From: JACVRW01 sp963820315
Lineage (GTDB): Bacteria; Actinomycetota; Thermoleophilia; Solirubrobacterales; Thermoleophilaceae
Length of the DNA: 64,000 nt
Direction: 5' to 3'
Assembly (NCBI GenBank): GCA_963820315.1
Contig: CAWFZK010000019.1
Span: 1 to 64,000 of the forward strand
The number at the start of each line of letters is the position of its first letter. Within the stretch, counting starts at the first letter, position 1. The notes beneath the pieces were generated by a model that was given only the letters and a program-made list of their open reading frames with translations, ran no database searches and was not told where the DNA came from. Shown in pieces: positions 25,183 through 33,697 of this stretch. The position numbers were made by a program, and so were the translations under genes.

Positions 25183-26079
25183 CGCTTCTGCTCTCCGGCG
25201 GCACGGGCGGCGCCAAGCTCGCCCGCGGCCTGCTCGACGTGGCCGCCGAGCTGACGGTCGTTGCCAACACCGCGGACGACGTCGAGGTCTACGGCGTGCA
25301 CGTCTCCCCCGATCCCGACCTGGTGACCTACTGGCTCGCCGACGCGATCGATGAGCGCGGCTGGGGACTGCGCGACGACACGTGGAAGGTGATGGAGGCG
25401 CTCGAGGCGGCCGGTGCGCCGCATTGGTTCCGCCTCGGCGACCGCGACCTGGCGAGCTGCCTGCTGCGCACCGAGCGGCTGCGCGCGGGCGCGAGCCTCA
25501 CGGAGGCGCAGGCCGCCGTGACGGCGGCGCTGGGCGCACGAGCGCGCGTGCTGCCGATGTCGGACGAGCCCGTCACGACCTGGGTCGGCGCACGCGGCCG
25601 CACGCCTCCCGTTCCAGGAGTTCATGATCGTCGAGCACGCCGAGGGCCCCGTCGAGTCGGTGGAGCTGCGCGGCCTCGACGCGGCGCGTCCGAGCGCCGC
25701 GGTGCTCGAGGCCATCGCAGCGGCCGACGCGATCGTCATCGGCCCGTCGAACCCGGTCATCTCGATCGGCCCGATCCTGGCGCTGCCGGGCCTTTCGGCC
25801 GCGCTGAGGGACGCCGCCGCGCCGGTGGTCGCGGTGAGCCCGTTCGTGGGTGGGCAAACGCTCAAGGGCCCGACCGACGACTTCTGCCGCTTCGCCGGCA
25901 TCGAGACGAACGCCGCCGGCATCGCCGGGGCCTACGGGGACGTGCTCGACGGGATCGTCGCCGACGAGGAGGTCGCGGGCATCGAGTGCCTCGTCACCGA
26001 CACGCTGATGAGCAGCTCGGAACAGCGGCTCGCGCTTGCGACGAACACCCTCGACTTTGCGGCGAAGCTCGCGGGCTGA
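25179..26079 (+). pseudogene. cofD: 2-phospho-L-lactate transferase CofD (F420), one frameshift
   Basis: The N-terminus SGGTGGAKLARGL, NTADD and FRLGDRDLA are hallmark CofD/FbiA motifs. Near 25605 the reading moves by one frame; the second part (LPFQEFMIVEHA, IGPSNPVISIGPIL, LVTDTLM) is the normal C-terminal half and stops at 26079. CofD joins the lactyl- or enolpyruvyl-phospho-guanosine donor to the deazaflavin Fo. No ATG/GTG/TTG precedes the first strand, so CTG at 25179 (CTGA overlap with the SDR stop) is the best start. The frameshift may be an assembly error, since cofC and cofE are intact. Confidence 0.85.
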
Positions 26080-26135
26080 GACCGAGGCCGGAAGCGCAGG
26101 CGCGCTAGTCTCGACGGACCCGCCGGCCGTCTCCC

Positions 26136-26825
26136 ATGAGAACGATCGCGATCCTCCCGGTCAAGAGCTTCAACGCGGCGAAGCAGCGTCTCGCCGGGCT
26201 GCTTGGCGCGGGCTCGAGGCAGGCGCTCGCGCAAGCGATGTTCTCCGACGTGCTCACCTCGCTGCGGCATGTCCCGGGGCTCGACGCCGTCGCGGTCGTC
26301 ACCTCCGATCGGGTCGCCGAATCGGCGGCGCTCGGGGAGCGCGTCCAGGTGCTGCGCGACACCGAACAGGCGGGGCAGTCGCAGGCCGCCCTGATCGGCA
26401 TCCGCTACGCGCAGGCCGCCGGCTACGAGCGCGTCCTGCTCGTGCCGGGCGACACGCCGCTAGTCGAACCAGACGACGTGGGCGCGCTCCTCGAGCTCGA
26501 CGCCCCGGTGGCGATAGTTCCCGACCGTCACGGCACGGGCACCAACGCGCTGCTGATCGCACCGCCCGACGTGATCGCGCCAAGCTTCGGCCCGAGCAGC
26601 TTCGACCGACACGTGGCGGCGGCCCGCGACGCGGGCGTCGAGTACGCGGTCGCGCGGATCTCGGCGCTGATGTTCGACGTCGATACGCCCGACGACCTCG
26701 CCGACCTCTCGGCCGCGCTCGACGAGCGCCGCGGCCAGGCCGCCTCGACGCGGGGCGCGCTGCGCCAGCTCGACCGCTCACGGGCACGCGCGTCGGCCAC
26801 GCGCGTGGCGCCTGCCTCGGCCTAG
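26136..26825 (+). CDS. cofC: 2-phospho-L-lactate / phosphoenolpyruvate guanylyltransferase
   Basis: 229 residues. The nucleotidyltransferase fold of CofC/FbiD: N-terminal LPVKSFNAAKQRLA, VLLVPGDTPLV and HGTGTNAL. It makes the guanylated C3 donor used by CofD. The last ~25 residues (Arg/Ala rich) are poorly conserved in character. Middle gene of the cofD-cofC-cofE operon. Confidence 0.92.
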   Translation: MRTIAILPVKSFNAAKQRLAGLLGAGSRQALAQAMFSDVLTSLRHVPGLDAVAVVTSDRVAESAALGERVQVLRDTEQAGQSQAALIGIRYAQAAGYERVLLVPGDTPLVEPDDVGALLELDAPVAIVPDRHGTGTNALLIAPPDVIAPSFGPSSFDRHVAAARDAGVEYAVARISALMFDVDTPDDLADLSAALDERRGQAASTRGALRQLDRSRARASATRVAPASA

Positions 26826-26846
26826 CTCCGCCCTAGTCTCCCCGCC

Positions 26847-27599
26847 GTGGCACAGCTCACCTGCCTCGCGCTGCCCGCGCTGCCCACGCTCGCTCCGGGG
26901 GACGACCTCGCCGCGGAGATCGCCGCCGCCGCGCCCGCCGACCTCGGCGACGGCGACGTGCTCGTGGTCGCGCACAAGGTCGTGTCGAAGGCCGAGGGCA
27001 GGGTGCGGCGCCTCGACGAGATCGAGCCGGGCGAGCGAGCCCGGGCACTCGCGGCCGAGCACGACAAGGACGCCCGGCTCGTGCAGGCGGTGCTCGACGA
27101 ATCCGCCGAGCTGCTGCGCGCGGTCGACGGCGTGCTGATCTGCGTGACCAGGCACGGCTTCGTGTGCGCGAACGCGGGCGTCGACCAGTCGAACGCAGGA
27201 GCGCCCGGTGAGCTCGTGCTGCTCCCGGAGGATCCCGACGCGTCGGCGCGCCGGCTGCGGGCCGGCATCGCCGCCCTCCGCGGGGCGCGCCCGGCCGTGA
27301 TCGTCGCCGACTCGTTCGGGCGCGCCTGGAGGATCGGCCAGACGGACGTGGCGATCGGCCTGGCGGGCCTGACCGCGGTCGACCACTGGCATGGGCGGCC
27401 CGATGCCTTCGGGCGCGAGCTGCGCGTCAGCTCGATCGCAATCGCCGACGCCGCGGCGGCCGCGGCAGATCTGGCGCGCGCCAAGGACTCGCTCGAGCCG
27501 GCCGTGCTCGTCCGCGGCCTCGAGCGCCACGTGACCCCCGACGACGGGCCGGGAGCGGCGGCGCTGGTCCGCCCGGCCGAGCAGGACCTGTTTCGTTGA
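26847..27599 (+). CDS. cofE: Coenzyme F420-0:L-glutamate ligase
   Basis: 250 residues, GTG start. CofE/FbiB N-domain motifs: VVAHKVVSKAEGRV, TRHGFVCANAGVDQSN, LPEDPDASARRLR and VIVADSFGRAWRIGQTDVAIG. It adds glutamates to F420-0. The second, FMN-binding domain of mycobacterial FbiB is absent, so this is a stand-alone CofE. Last gene of the F420 operon. An antisense ORF continuing from the PhoX gene runs across it but is probably not coding there. Confidence 0.93.
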   Translation: MAQLTCLALPALPTLAPGDDLAAEIAAAAPADLGDGDVLVVAHKVVSKAEGRVRRLDEIEPGERARALAAEHDKDARLVQAVLDESAELLRAVDGVLICVTRHGFVCANAGVDQSNAGAPGELVLLPEDPDASARRLRAGIAALRGARPAVIVADSFGRAWRIGQTDVAIGLAGLTAVDHWHGRPDAFGRELRVSSIAIADAAAAAADLARAKDSLEPAVLVRGLERHVTPDDGPGAAALVRPAEQDLFR

Positions 27600-28814
27600 C
27601 TGCCGCAGCTCGGCTCGCCGAGTGCGCGCGGCCGCGGCGCCCTTGAACGGGCCCGTGATCTCGTAGATGGCGCCGGGACCGGGCAGCAGCTCGCTCTCCG
27701 GGAAGGCCCGCTGCGAGGAGAAGTACATCCGCCGGCCGCTCGGGTCGAAGGTCACGCCGGTGATCTCCGAGCGCTCGTGCTGCGGCCCCGTGACGGAGAG
27801 GAAGCGCGACACGCGCCGGTTGCGGTCGATCACCCCCATGTCGATCTCGTCGGTGGCGATGTCCTCGCAGACGAAGATCTCGCCGGCACGCGAGCCGGTC
27901 ATCTGGTCGACGCGCAGCAGCGGGGCGCTCTTGGTCGCCAGCCCGTCGTAGATCACCTCGATGCGCTCGCGCCGGGTGTCGTAGGCGTGCACCCGGTGGT
28001 CCATGGTGGTCGAGACGTAGAGCGTGTGGCCGTCGAGCCAGATCCCCTCGCCGCGGCGGAGCTGCAGGGAGCCGGGGACCTGGCGGCGCGTGTCCTGGCG
28101 GCGGGCGAGCGGATCGGGCACCTCCACCCACTCGACGGCGCCCCCGTCCGCGCGCGCGATCTCGAGGCGCCCCTTGGAGAGGTCGGGCCAGTCGGACGGC
28201 GTATAGCGATACAGGCCGCCCTGCTCGAGGTCCTCGGTCAGGTAGACGCGCCTGTCACGCTCGTCGACCGCGGCCGCCTCGTGCTTGAAGACCCCCATCG
28301 CCGGGTGCACCACGGCGCGGCGTCGCCCATCCGGGTCGCATTCCCAGACGCGCCCGTCGTCGACCTCCTCGCACGAGAGCCACGTCCCCCATGGCGTCCC
28401 GCCGCCGGAGCAGTTCTGGGAGGTTCCGGAGAGGATCCGGTAGGCGTCCTCGACGCGCCCGTCGCGCCCGAAGCGGAGCGCCGACGCGCCGCCCTCGAGC
28501 GTCTCCGAGTTGGACACGAGCACGAACCCGCCGTCCTCGCGCGGGAACGCCGCCATCCCGTCCGAGGCGATGTGCCAGCGGTAGTCGGTGCCGGGCACCG
28601 GCTCGTTGCCACGGGCGACGATCCGCGAGCGAAAGCCGTTCGCCAGCCGGATGCCGTTCTCGTCGGGCGGGGCGAGCGGCCCGTAGCCGGGACCGGTGCG
28701 CAGCGGCCGGCTCTCGGCCTCGCCGAACAGGTCGTCCCAGAAGGCGGCGCCGAGCGTCACGGCCGCCACTCCTCCCAGGCCCATCCCGATCAGCTCGCGG
28801 CGGCGAACGGCCAT
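27600..28814 (-). CDS. PhoX-like (DUF839) secreted protein, Tat signal; stop codon missing
   Basis: About 400 residues recognisable. N-terminal twin-arginine-type signal (AVRRRELIGMGLGG), then PhoX-family text: GGTPWGTWLSCEE, MGVFKHEAAAV, VYLTEDLEQGGLYRYTP, IWLDGHTLYVSTT and FDPSGRRMYFSSQR, ending near IYEITGPFKG. PhoX proteins are Ca/Fe-dependent alkaline phosphatases. The natural C-terminus lies near 27600, but no stop occurs in this frame until 26778, giving a 678-residue ORF antisense to all of cofE. The coordinates given end where family similarity ends. A lost stop or an indel is likely. Confidence 0.7.
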
Positions 28815-28891
28815 TCACGGCCAGTGTGCCAAGGCACTCCGGACGTCAGTGAAGACCGTGCAAACAGGGCGTAAAAGTCGTGTGACCTCGG

Positions 28892-29630
28892 CTAGCCGAC
28901 CGGCGTCATGCCCTGCTCGCCCTTCTTGCCGGGCTGCACGAACACGTAGAAGTAGACGAGCCCCGCCGCGAGCGCCCCGATCAGCGGGCCGAGCAGGTAG
29001 ACGAAGAAGAAGTTGTCCCACTCCCCGGAGACGAGCATCGGGCCGAAGCTGCGCGCCGGGTTGAAGCCGGCGCCGGTGATGGGCGCGAGCACCATCACTC
29101 CCATGCCGAGCGCGCCGCCGATCGCGAAGGCGGCCCAGTCCTTGGCCGCCCGCGGATGAACGGCGACGCCGATGATCGCCCACAGCAGGAAGAAGGTGCC
29201 GAGCGCCTCGACCACCATGCCCGGGAAGGCGGCGCCATCGACCACGTTCGTGACCGCCGGGGCGCCGTAGTTCTCGGCGTTGCCCTCGTTGAGCAGGATC
29301 GCCTTGGTGAGGAGTGCCCCGGCGACCGCGCCGGCGAGCTGGGCCACGATGTAGATGGCGGCATCGGGGATCTTGATCTGGCGGAGCGCCGTCAGCGCCA
29401 CGGTCACGGCGGGGTTGAAGTGCGCTCCCGAGACGACCGCGAGCGTCTGGATCAGCGACGAACAGGACGAGCACGTGGACGAGCCCGATCACGCCGAAGT
29501 CGACGAACGGGTTCGGGTTGACCGGAGATGGTTCGGGCCCGTACAGCGACACGGCCGCACAGATGAAGAAGACGAGCAGCAGGGTGCCGACGAACTCGGC
29601 GATGTATGCGGCGGGCCCGCGGTCCTCCAC
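28892..29630 (-). pseudogene. Aquaporin (MIP family), one frameshift
   Basis: The first helix region (AAYIAEFVGTLLLVFFICAA) is read from GTG 29630. Near 29455 the frame changes to SLIQTLAVVSGAHFNPAVTV, holding the first NPA box. The second box (GAGFNPARSFGP) is near 29070 and the protein ends at 28892. All six helices and both NPA boxes are present once the shift is corrected (about 245 residues), so water or small-solute channel function is expected if the shift is a sequence error. Confidence 0.82.
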
Positions 29631-29672
29631 GCTGTGCGGGTTCGCCGCGGAGGGCGCATACCCTTGTCCGCC

Positions 29673-30617
29673 GTGCGCCGGCTCCTGCTGCTCGCCCTGC
29701 TGCTGCCGCTGGCCTCGTGCGGAGGCGACTCCGAGAGCGGTGCGCAGCAGGTGGCGCTGGCGCTCGACTTCCAGCCGAACGCCGTGCACTCGGGGATCTA
29801 CGCGGCGGAGCGGCTTGGGCTCGACGAGGACAACGGTGTCGAGCTCGAGATCCGCGTGCCGTCCGCCTCTACCGACTCGCTGAAGCTGCTCGCGGCGGGG
29901 CGCGCCGACATGGCCGTCGTCGACATCCACGACCTCGGCCTGGCCCGCGAGCAGGGCCGCGACGTCGTCGGGGTCGGCGCGCTCGTCCAGCGGCCGCTCG
30001 CCGCGGTGATCGCCCGCTCCGGCGAGGTGCGGCGCCCGCGCGACCTCGAGGGGCGGCGCGTGGGCGTGACCGGCCTGCCGTCGGACGAGGCGCTTCTGCG
30101 CGCGGTGGTCGAGGACGACGGCGGCGACTTCTCGCAGGTCCGGACGCTGACGATCGGCTTCTCGGCCGTGCCGGCGCTGATCACAGGGCGCGTGGATGCC
30201 GTCGTCTCGTTCTGGAACGTCGAGGGGGTGGCGCTGCGCGAGCGCGGCGTGCAGACGCGCGAGTTCCGCGTCGACGAGTTCGGCGCGCCGCGCTACCCCG
30301 AGCTCGTGCTCGCGGTCGAGCGCGACACGCTCGAGCAGGAGCCCGCGCTCGTGGAGAACACGCTCGCGGCGCTGCGGGCCGGGACGCGCGCGGCACTGGC
30401 CGACCGCCCGGCGGCGGTCGCGGACATCGTCAGCGCCTCCGGCGCCGACGAGCCGCTGATCGAGGCGGAGCTGACGGCCGTCGCACCGGCGCTGCGCCCA
30501 GCGCTCGTGCTCGACCGCGGCGCGCTGGAGGCCTGGGCCGAGTTCGACGCCCGCTTCGGCATCCTCGACGCGGCTCCCGACGTCGATCGCGCCTTCCTGC
30601 TGCCGCCCTCAAGCTAA
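29673..30617 (+). CDS. NMT1/THI5-like ABC-type substrate-binding lipoprotein
   Basis: 314 residues. Signal peptide with lipobox LASCGG; mature protein reads ALDFQPNAVHSGIYAAERLG, GRADMAVVDIHDLGLAR and RRVGVTGLPSDEALL, the pattern of pyrimidine-precursor/riboflavin-type NMT1 binding proteins. GTG 29673 is chosen; TTG 29664 is an alternative. No permease or ATPase gene is next to it, so it is an orphan component here. It lies head-to-head with the aquaporin and ends just before the soxR dyad. Confidence 0.82.
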   Translation: MRRLLLLALLLPLASCGGDSESGAQQVALALDFQPNAVHSGIYAAERLGLDEDNGVELEIRVPSASTDSLKLLAAGRADMAVVDIHDLGLAREQGRDVVGVGALVQRPLAAVIARSGEVRRPRDLEGRRVGVTGLPSDEALLRAVVEDDGGDFSQVRTLTIGFSAVPALITGRVDAVVSFWNVEGVALRERGVQTREFRVDEFGAPRYPELVLAVERDTLEQEPALVENTLAALRAGTRAALADRPAAVADIVSASGADEPLIEAELTAVAPALRPALVLDRGALEAWAEFDARFGILDAAPDVDRAFLLPPSS

Positions 30618-30628
30618 AGTGAGCTTGA
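30609..30628 (+). promoter_or_regulatory. Inverted repeat at the soxR start, probable autoregulatory site
   Basis: TCAAGCT-AAAGTG-AGCTTGA, perfect 7-bp arms, covers the stop of the lipoprotein gene and ends one base before the soxR ATG. The TCAAG/CTTGA ends match the outer part of SoxR boxes, but the 20-bp length is 2 bp longer than usual. Confidence 0.5.
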
Positions 30629-30629
30629 T

Positions 30630-31079
30630 ATGTCTGAGCAGCTCACGATCGGCGAGGTCGCGGAGCGCAGCGGCGTGGCGGCTTCGGCGCTCCGCTTCTA
30701 CGAGGAGCGCGGCCTGATCAGCTCGGAGCGTGCCGGCTCCGGGCACCGCCGCTACCAGCGCCCGGTGCTGCGCCGGATCGCGTTCATCGTCTTCGCACAG
30801 CGCGTCGGCCTGACGCTCGAGGAGATCGGCACCGAGCTGGCGAAGCTGCCACCCGACCGCGCCCCCACCCGGCGCGACTGGTCGCGGCTGTCGAGCGGCT
30901 GGACCGCGCGCATCGACGAGCGCATCGCCCTGCTCGAGCGCCTGAAACTGGGCCTGACCGAGTGCATCGGCTGCGGCTGCCTGTCACTCGATCGCTGCCA
31001 GTTCTCCAACCCCGGCGACCGCGCCGGCAGCGGCGGCCCGGGCCCGCGCTACTGGATCGGCGACCGCCCGCTCGACTGA
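30630..31079 (+). CDS. soxR: SoxR-type MerR-family redox sensor
   Basis: 149 residues. MerR winged helix (LTIGEVAERSGVAASALRFYEE, GHRRYQ), dimerisation helix, and the full Cys motif CIGCGCLSLDRC (Cx2CxCx5C) that binds the [2Fe-2S] cluster of SoxR. Actinobacterial SoxR usually senses redox-active small molecules. Regulated genes are not evident next door; the dyad overlapping its start suggests autoregulation. Confidence 0.9.
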   Translation: MSEQLTIGEVAERSGVAASALRFYEERGLISSERAGSGHRRYQRPVLRRIAFIVFAQRVGLTLEEIGTELAKLPPDRAPTRRDWSRLSSGWTARIDERIALLERLKLGLTECIGCGCLSLDRCQFSNPGDRAGSGGPGPRYWIGDRPLD

Positions 31080-31086
31080 GCCGGGC

Positions 31087-31401
31087 TCAGCCGGCGGCGA
31101 GCATCGCCTCGACGAGCGCCGGCGCCTCGCGCGCCATGCGCGAACGCGGCACGACACGGTCGAAGCCGGCCTCCTCCGCGCTCTTGCGCACATCCTGCTC
31201 GACGTGCGAGTAGAAGCCGAGCCGCGGAAGCCCGGTCCCCGCCGAGCGCGCGATCCGCTCCTCCGGCTCGGCCGTGAGGTCGACGATCAGAAGCTCCGCG
31301 CCCTCCTCCGGCCTGACGAGCTCGTGGCCGGCGGCGCGCAGCGCGCCCTGCAGCTTCGAGCCGAACAGCAGGTCCGGGCAGTCGAGCGCCACGCGGGCCA
31401 T
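31087..31401 (-). CDS. Small receiver-like protein
   Basis: 104 residues from ATG 31401. An alpha/beta pattern (VALDCPDLLFGSKLQGALRA, ELLIVDLTAEPEERI, LPRLGFYSHVEQDVR, VVPRSRMAR) resembles a response-regulator receiver, with Asp in LIVDLT and a Thr/Ser-like position in FYSHV. The canonical acidic pair and Lys are not evident, so it may be a pseudo-receiver. Directly follows the next gene (5 nt), forming a two-gene unit. Confidence 0.6.
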   Translation of the reverse strand: MARVALDCPDLLFGSKLQGALRAAGHELVRPEEGAELLIVDLTAEPEERIARSAGTGLPRLGFYSHVEQDVRKSAEEAGFDRVVPRSRMAREAPALVEAMLAAG

Positions 31402-31406
31402 GACGC

Positions 31407-31769
31407 CTAGAGGTCGCGGCGGCGGCGGAATTCCTGGCGCACGGACTCGGGCCGGCCCCACATCTGGACGACCTCCGCCCGCCCGGAGCGGGCCTCGCGC
31501 ACGACGAGCTCGCCCTCGATCCCGTTGTCATCGAGCAGGCCGAGCGTGCCGCGGACCGTCTCGGGGGCGGCCGCGTGCCCGAACGAGTGTGCGGTGCGGA
31601 TGCGCCAGTGCCAGTCGGCCTGCGAGTACGGCATCGCGTTGATGGTCACGAGCAGCGTGGCGGCCTCGACGTAGCGATCCTCGTCCGCGATGCGCAGATC
31701 GAGCTCGAGCTGGGTCCAATCCGGCGGGAGCGTGTCGACCACGCCCTGAAATTCGTCGGCAAGCGCCAT
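31407..31769 (-). CDS. Conserved hypothetical protein
   Basis: 120 residues. Mixed alpha/beta with DTLPPDWTQLELDLRIADED, TLLVTINAMPYSQ, HWRIRTAHSFGHAA and an Arg-rich end. The words resemble small actinobacterial proteins of unknown function; no catalytic motif seen. Coupled to the receiver-like gene downstream and 12 nt from the dtxR-type gene upstream, so all may share the metal-homeostasis transcript. Confidence 0.6.
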   Translation of the reverse strand: MALADEFQGVVDTLPPDWTQLELDLRIADEDRYVEAATLLVTINAMPYSQADWHWRIRTAHSFGHAAAPETVRGTLGLLDDNGIEGELVVREARSGRAEVVQMWGRPESVRQEFRRRRDL

Positions 31770-31781
31770 CCGGCCGGAACC

Positions 31782-32483
31782 CTACCGGGGCCGGCGACCC
31801 GCTCGGCCGCCCTCGATCCGCATCGCGCGGGCGAGCTGGTCGCCGAGCGCATGCTCGAGGCCGGCCACGCATACCGTCAGCGGCCCGCCGAAGGGCTCGT
31901 GGCCGATCAGCTCGAGCTCGTCGCCCGGCGCGATGCCGCGCTCGGAGAGGTAGCGCAGCATCTCCGGGTTCGAGTCGGACACCCGTGAGAAGGTCCCGCG
32001 CTCGCCCGGCAGCAGGTCGGCGAGCGCCCGCGACGGCGGCTCGTCTATCTCGCCCTCGCGGGTCGGGATCGGGTCGCCGTGCGGGTCGTGCGTCGGGTTG
32101 CCCAGCTTGGCGGCGATCAGCTCGGAGAGCTCGGGCGAGATCGCGTGCTCGAGCACCTCGGCCTCCTCGTGCACGCGGTCCCACGGCATGCCGAGCGCCT
32201 CGGCGAGATAGAGCTCGAGCAGCCGGTGGTGGCGCAGCACCGCGAGCGCGACCCGCTCGCCCGCGCGCGTGAGCCGCACCCCGTGGTAGGGCTCGCGCGA
32301 GACGAGCCCGAGCGCCTCGAGCCGCTTGATCATCGCCGAGGCCGACGCGGGCGACACGTCGAGCCGCTCGGCGAGCGCGGAGGTGGCGACGGGGCCGCGC
32401 CCGCGCCGCGCCAGCGACCAGATCGCCTTCGCGTAGTCCTGGACGGCGCCCGTGATCTCGCTGGTATCGGTCTTGGTCGCCAT
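31782..32483 (-). CDS. DtxR/MntR-family metal-dependent repressor
   Basis: 233 residues. N-terminal winged helix (DYAKAIWSLARRGRGPVATSALAERLDVSPASASAMIKRL, shown here only as family context), metal-site dimerisation domain with RHHRLLELYLAEALG, and HEEAEVLEHAISPEL. The C-terminal SH3/FeoA-like domain has ERGIAPGDELELIGHEP. The family represses Mn or Fe uptake. Its ATG overlaps the ZIP stop (TGATG). Together with the palindrome at 34753 it forms a self-controlled MCO-ZIP-regulator operon. Confidence 0.9.
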   Translation of the reverse strand: MATKTDTSEITGAVQDYAKAIWSLARRGRGPVATSALAERLDVSPASASAMIKRLEALGLVSREPYHGVRLTRAGERVALAVLRHHRLLELYLAEALGMPWDRVHEEAEVLEHAISPELSELIAAKLGNPTHDPHGDPIPTREGEIDEPPSRALADLLPGERGTFSRVSDSNPEMLRYLSERGIAPGDELELIGHEPFGGPLTVCVAGLEHALGDQLARAMRIEGGRAGRRPR

Positions 32484-33697
32484 CAGACGGACACCAGCAG
32501 GCCGGTCACGTACATCACGAGCAGTCCCGCCAGCAGCCCAGCGCTCGCCAGCGGGTGCAGGAAGCGGCCGCTCTCGTCGCGCACCTGCGGGGCGATCTGC
32601 ACGACCACCTGGGCGATCGCGCCGGCGCCTATGCCGAACATGAGCGCCGCGAGGCTCGGGTGGAAGGCGGACGCGCCGATCCAGGCGCCGAGCACGGCGG
32701 GCGCGCCCGCGAGCAGCCCGAGCAGCAGCAGCCGGTCGAGCCGCGCGCGCCCCTCGCGTGCCACGGGCGCGACGATCGCGAGCCCCTCGGTGGTGTTGTG
32801 GATGGCGAAGCCGACCACGAGCGCCGCACCCAGCGCCAGCGAGCCGATCGCGTAGGCCGAGCCGATCGCGAGCCCCTCCCCCAGGTTGTGCAGCCCGATG
32901 CCGAGCGCCACGAGGAAGGCGGCCCGGTAGCCAACCGCGCTCGCTCCGCCGGCCCCGCCTTCTTCCTCGCCCTCGAGCCGCTCGCGCCGCGATCTCACCC
33001 AGCCATCCACCGCGGCGAGCGCGAGATACGCGACGGCCGCCCCGAGCCAGACGAGCGCCGCGCCGCCGAACGAGCCCGGCCCGCTGTTCGCGAGCTCGGT
33101 GCCTTCGAGCAGAGCGTCGATCCCGAGGAATGCGAGCAGGCCGATCGTGAAGGCGAGCAGGAAGCGCATCCAGCGCGCGTCGACGCCGCGCATCCAGGGC
33201 AGCCACAGCATCCCGATCGCGACCGGGATGACCCCGACGTAGAGGCCGATCAGCGCCATCAGCCCGTAGAAGCCGGCGTCGGCGTCCGGCGTCTCCACCG
33301 CCGCCTCGATCGCGTGCGTGACCGTCGCCCCGGTGGCCGTGAGCAGGATGACCTCGTAGTTCTGGCCCTCGATCCAGGGGTACTGCACGTCGATCGTCGA
33401 GCCGCCGAGGCGGCCGATGTCGTCGTTCGACTGCGTGAAGTCGGCGAAGCCGTCGTTCACGATCACCTGCCGCACCTCGACCGGATCTGCGCCGTCGTTG
33501 CGCACGTGCAGCTCGATCTCACCCGGAGCGAGCACGGTCCGCTCGACCGCCAGGTTCTCCTCCGGCACGCCGATCCGATCGAGCCCGGGTGCGTCGAGCG
33601 CGACGAACACACCGATCGCGAGCGCCAGCACGACCAGCGGCGCGAGCGCCGCGAGCCAAGCGGGCCGGCGCCGGGCGCGGACGGCGGCGGCTTCCAT
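32483..33697 (-). CDS. ZIP-family metal transporter with N-terminal extracytoplasmic domain
   Basis: 404 residues. The C-terminal part has ZIP signatures on consecutive helices: HNLGEGLAIG and HNTTEGLAI. Before the eight-helix core there is an anchor helix (about 12-33) and a beta-rich domain of about 100 residues (LAPGEIELHVRNDGADPVEV) that looks like an Ig/cupredoxin-type fold. ZIPs import Mn, Fe or Zn. The start overlaps the multicopper oxidase stop. The extra domain next to a copper oxidase gene suggests metal capture outside the membrane (inference). Confidence 0.88.
   Translation of the reverse strand: MEAAAVRARRRPAWLAALAPLVVLALAIGVFVALDAPGLDRIGVPEENLAVERTVLAPGEIELHVRNDGADPVEVRQVIVNDGFADFTQSNDDIGRLGGSTIDVQYPWIEGQNYEVILLTATGATVTHAIEAAVETPDADAGFYGLMALIGLYVGVIPVAIGMLWLPWMRGVDARWMRFLLAFTIGLLAFLGIDALLEGTELANSGPGSFGGAALVWLGAAVAYLALAAVDGWVRSRRERLEGEEEGGAGGASAVGYRAAFLVALGIGLHNLGEGLAIGSAYAIGSLALGAALVVGFAIHNTTEGLAIVAPVAREGRARLDRLLLLGLLAGAPAVLGAWIGASAFHPSLAALMFGIGAGAIAQVVVQIAPQVRDESGRFLHPLASAGLLAGLLVMYVTGLLVSV

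Noticed and set aside
25590..25625. Programmed ribosomal frameshift in cofD
   Set aside because: No slippery heptamer or downstream pseudoknot was recognised, and similar breaks occur in many unrelated genes of the window.
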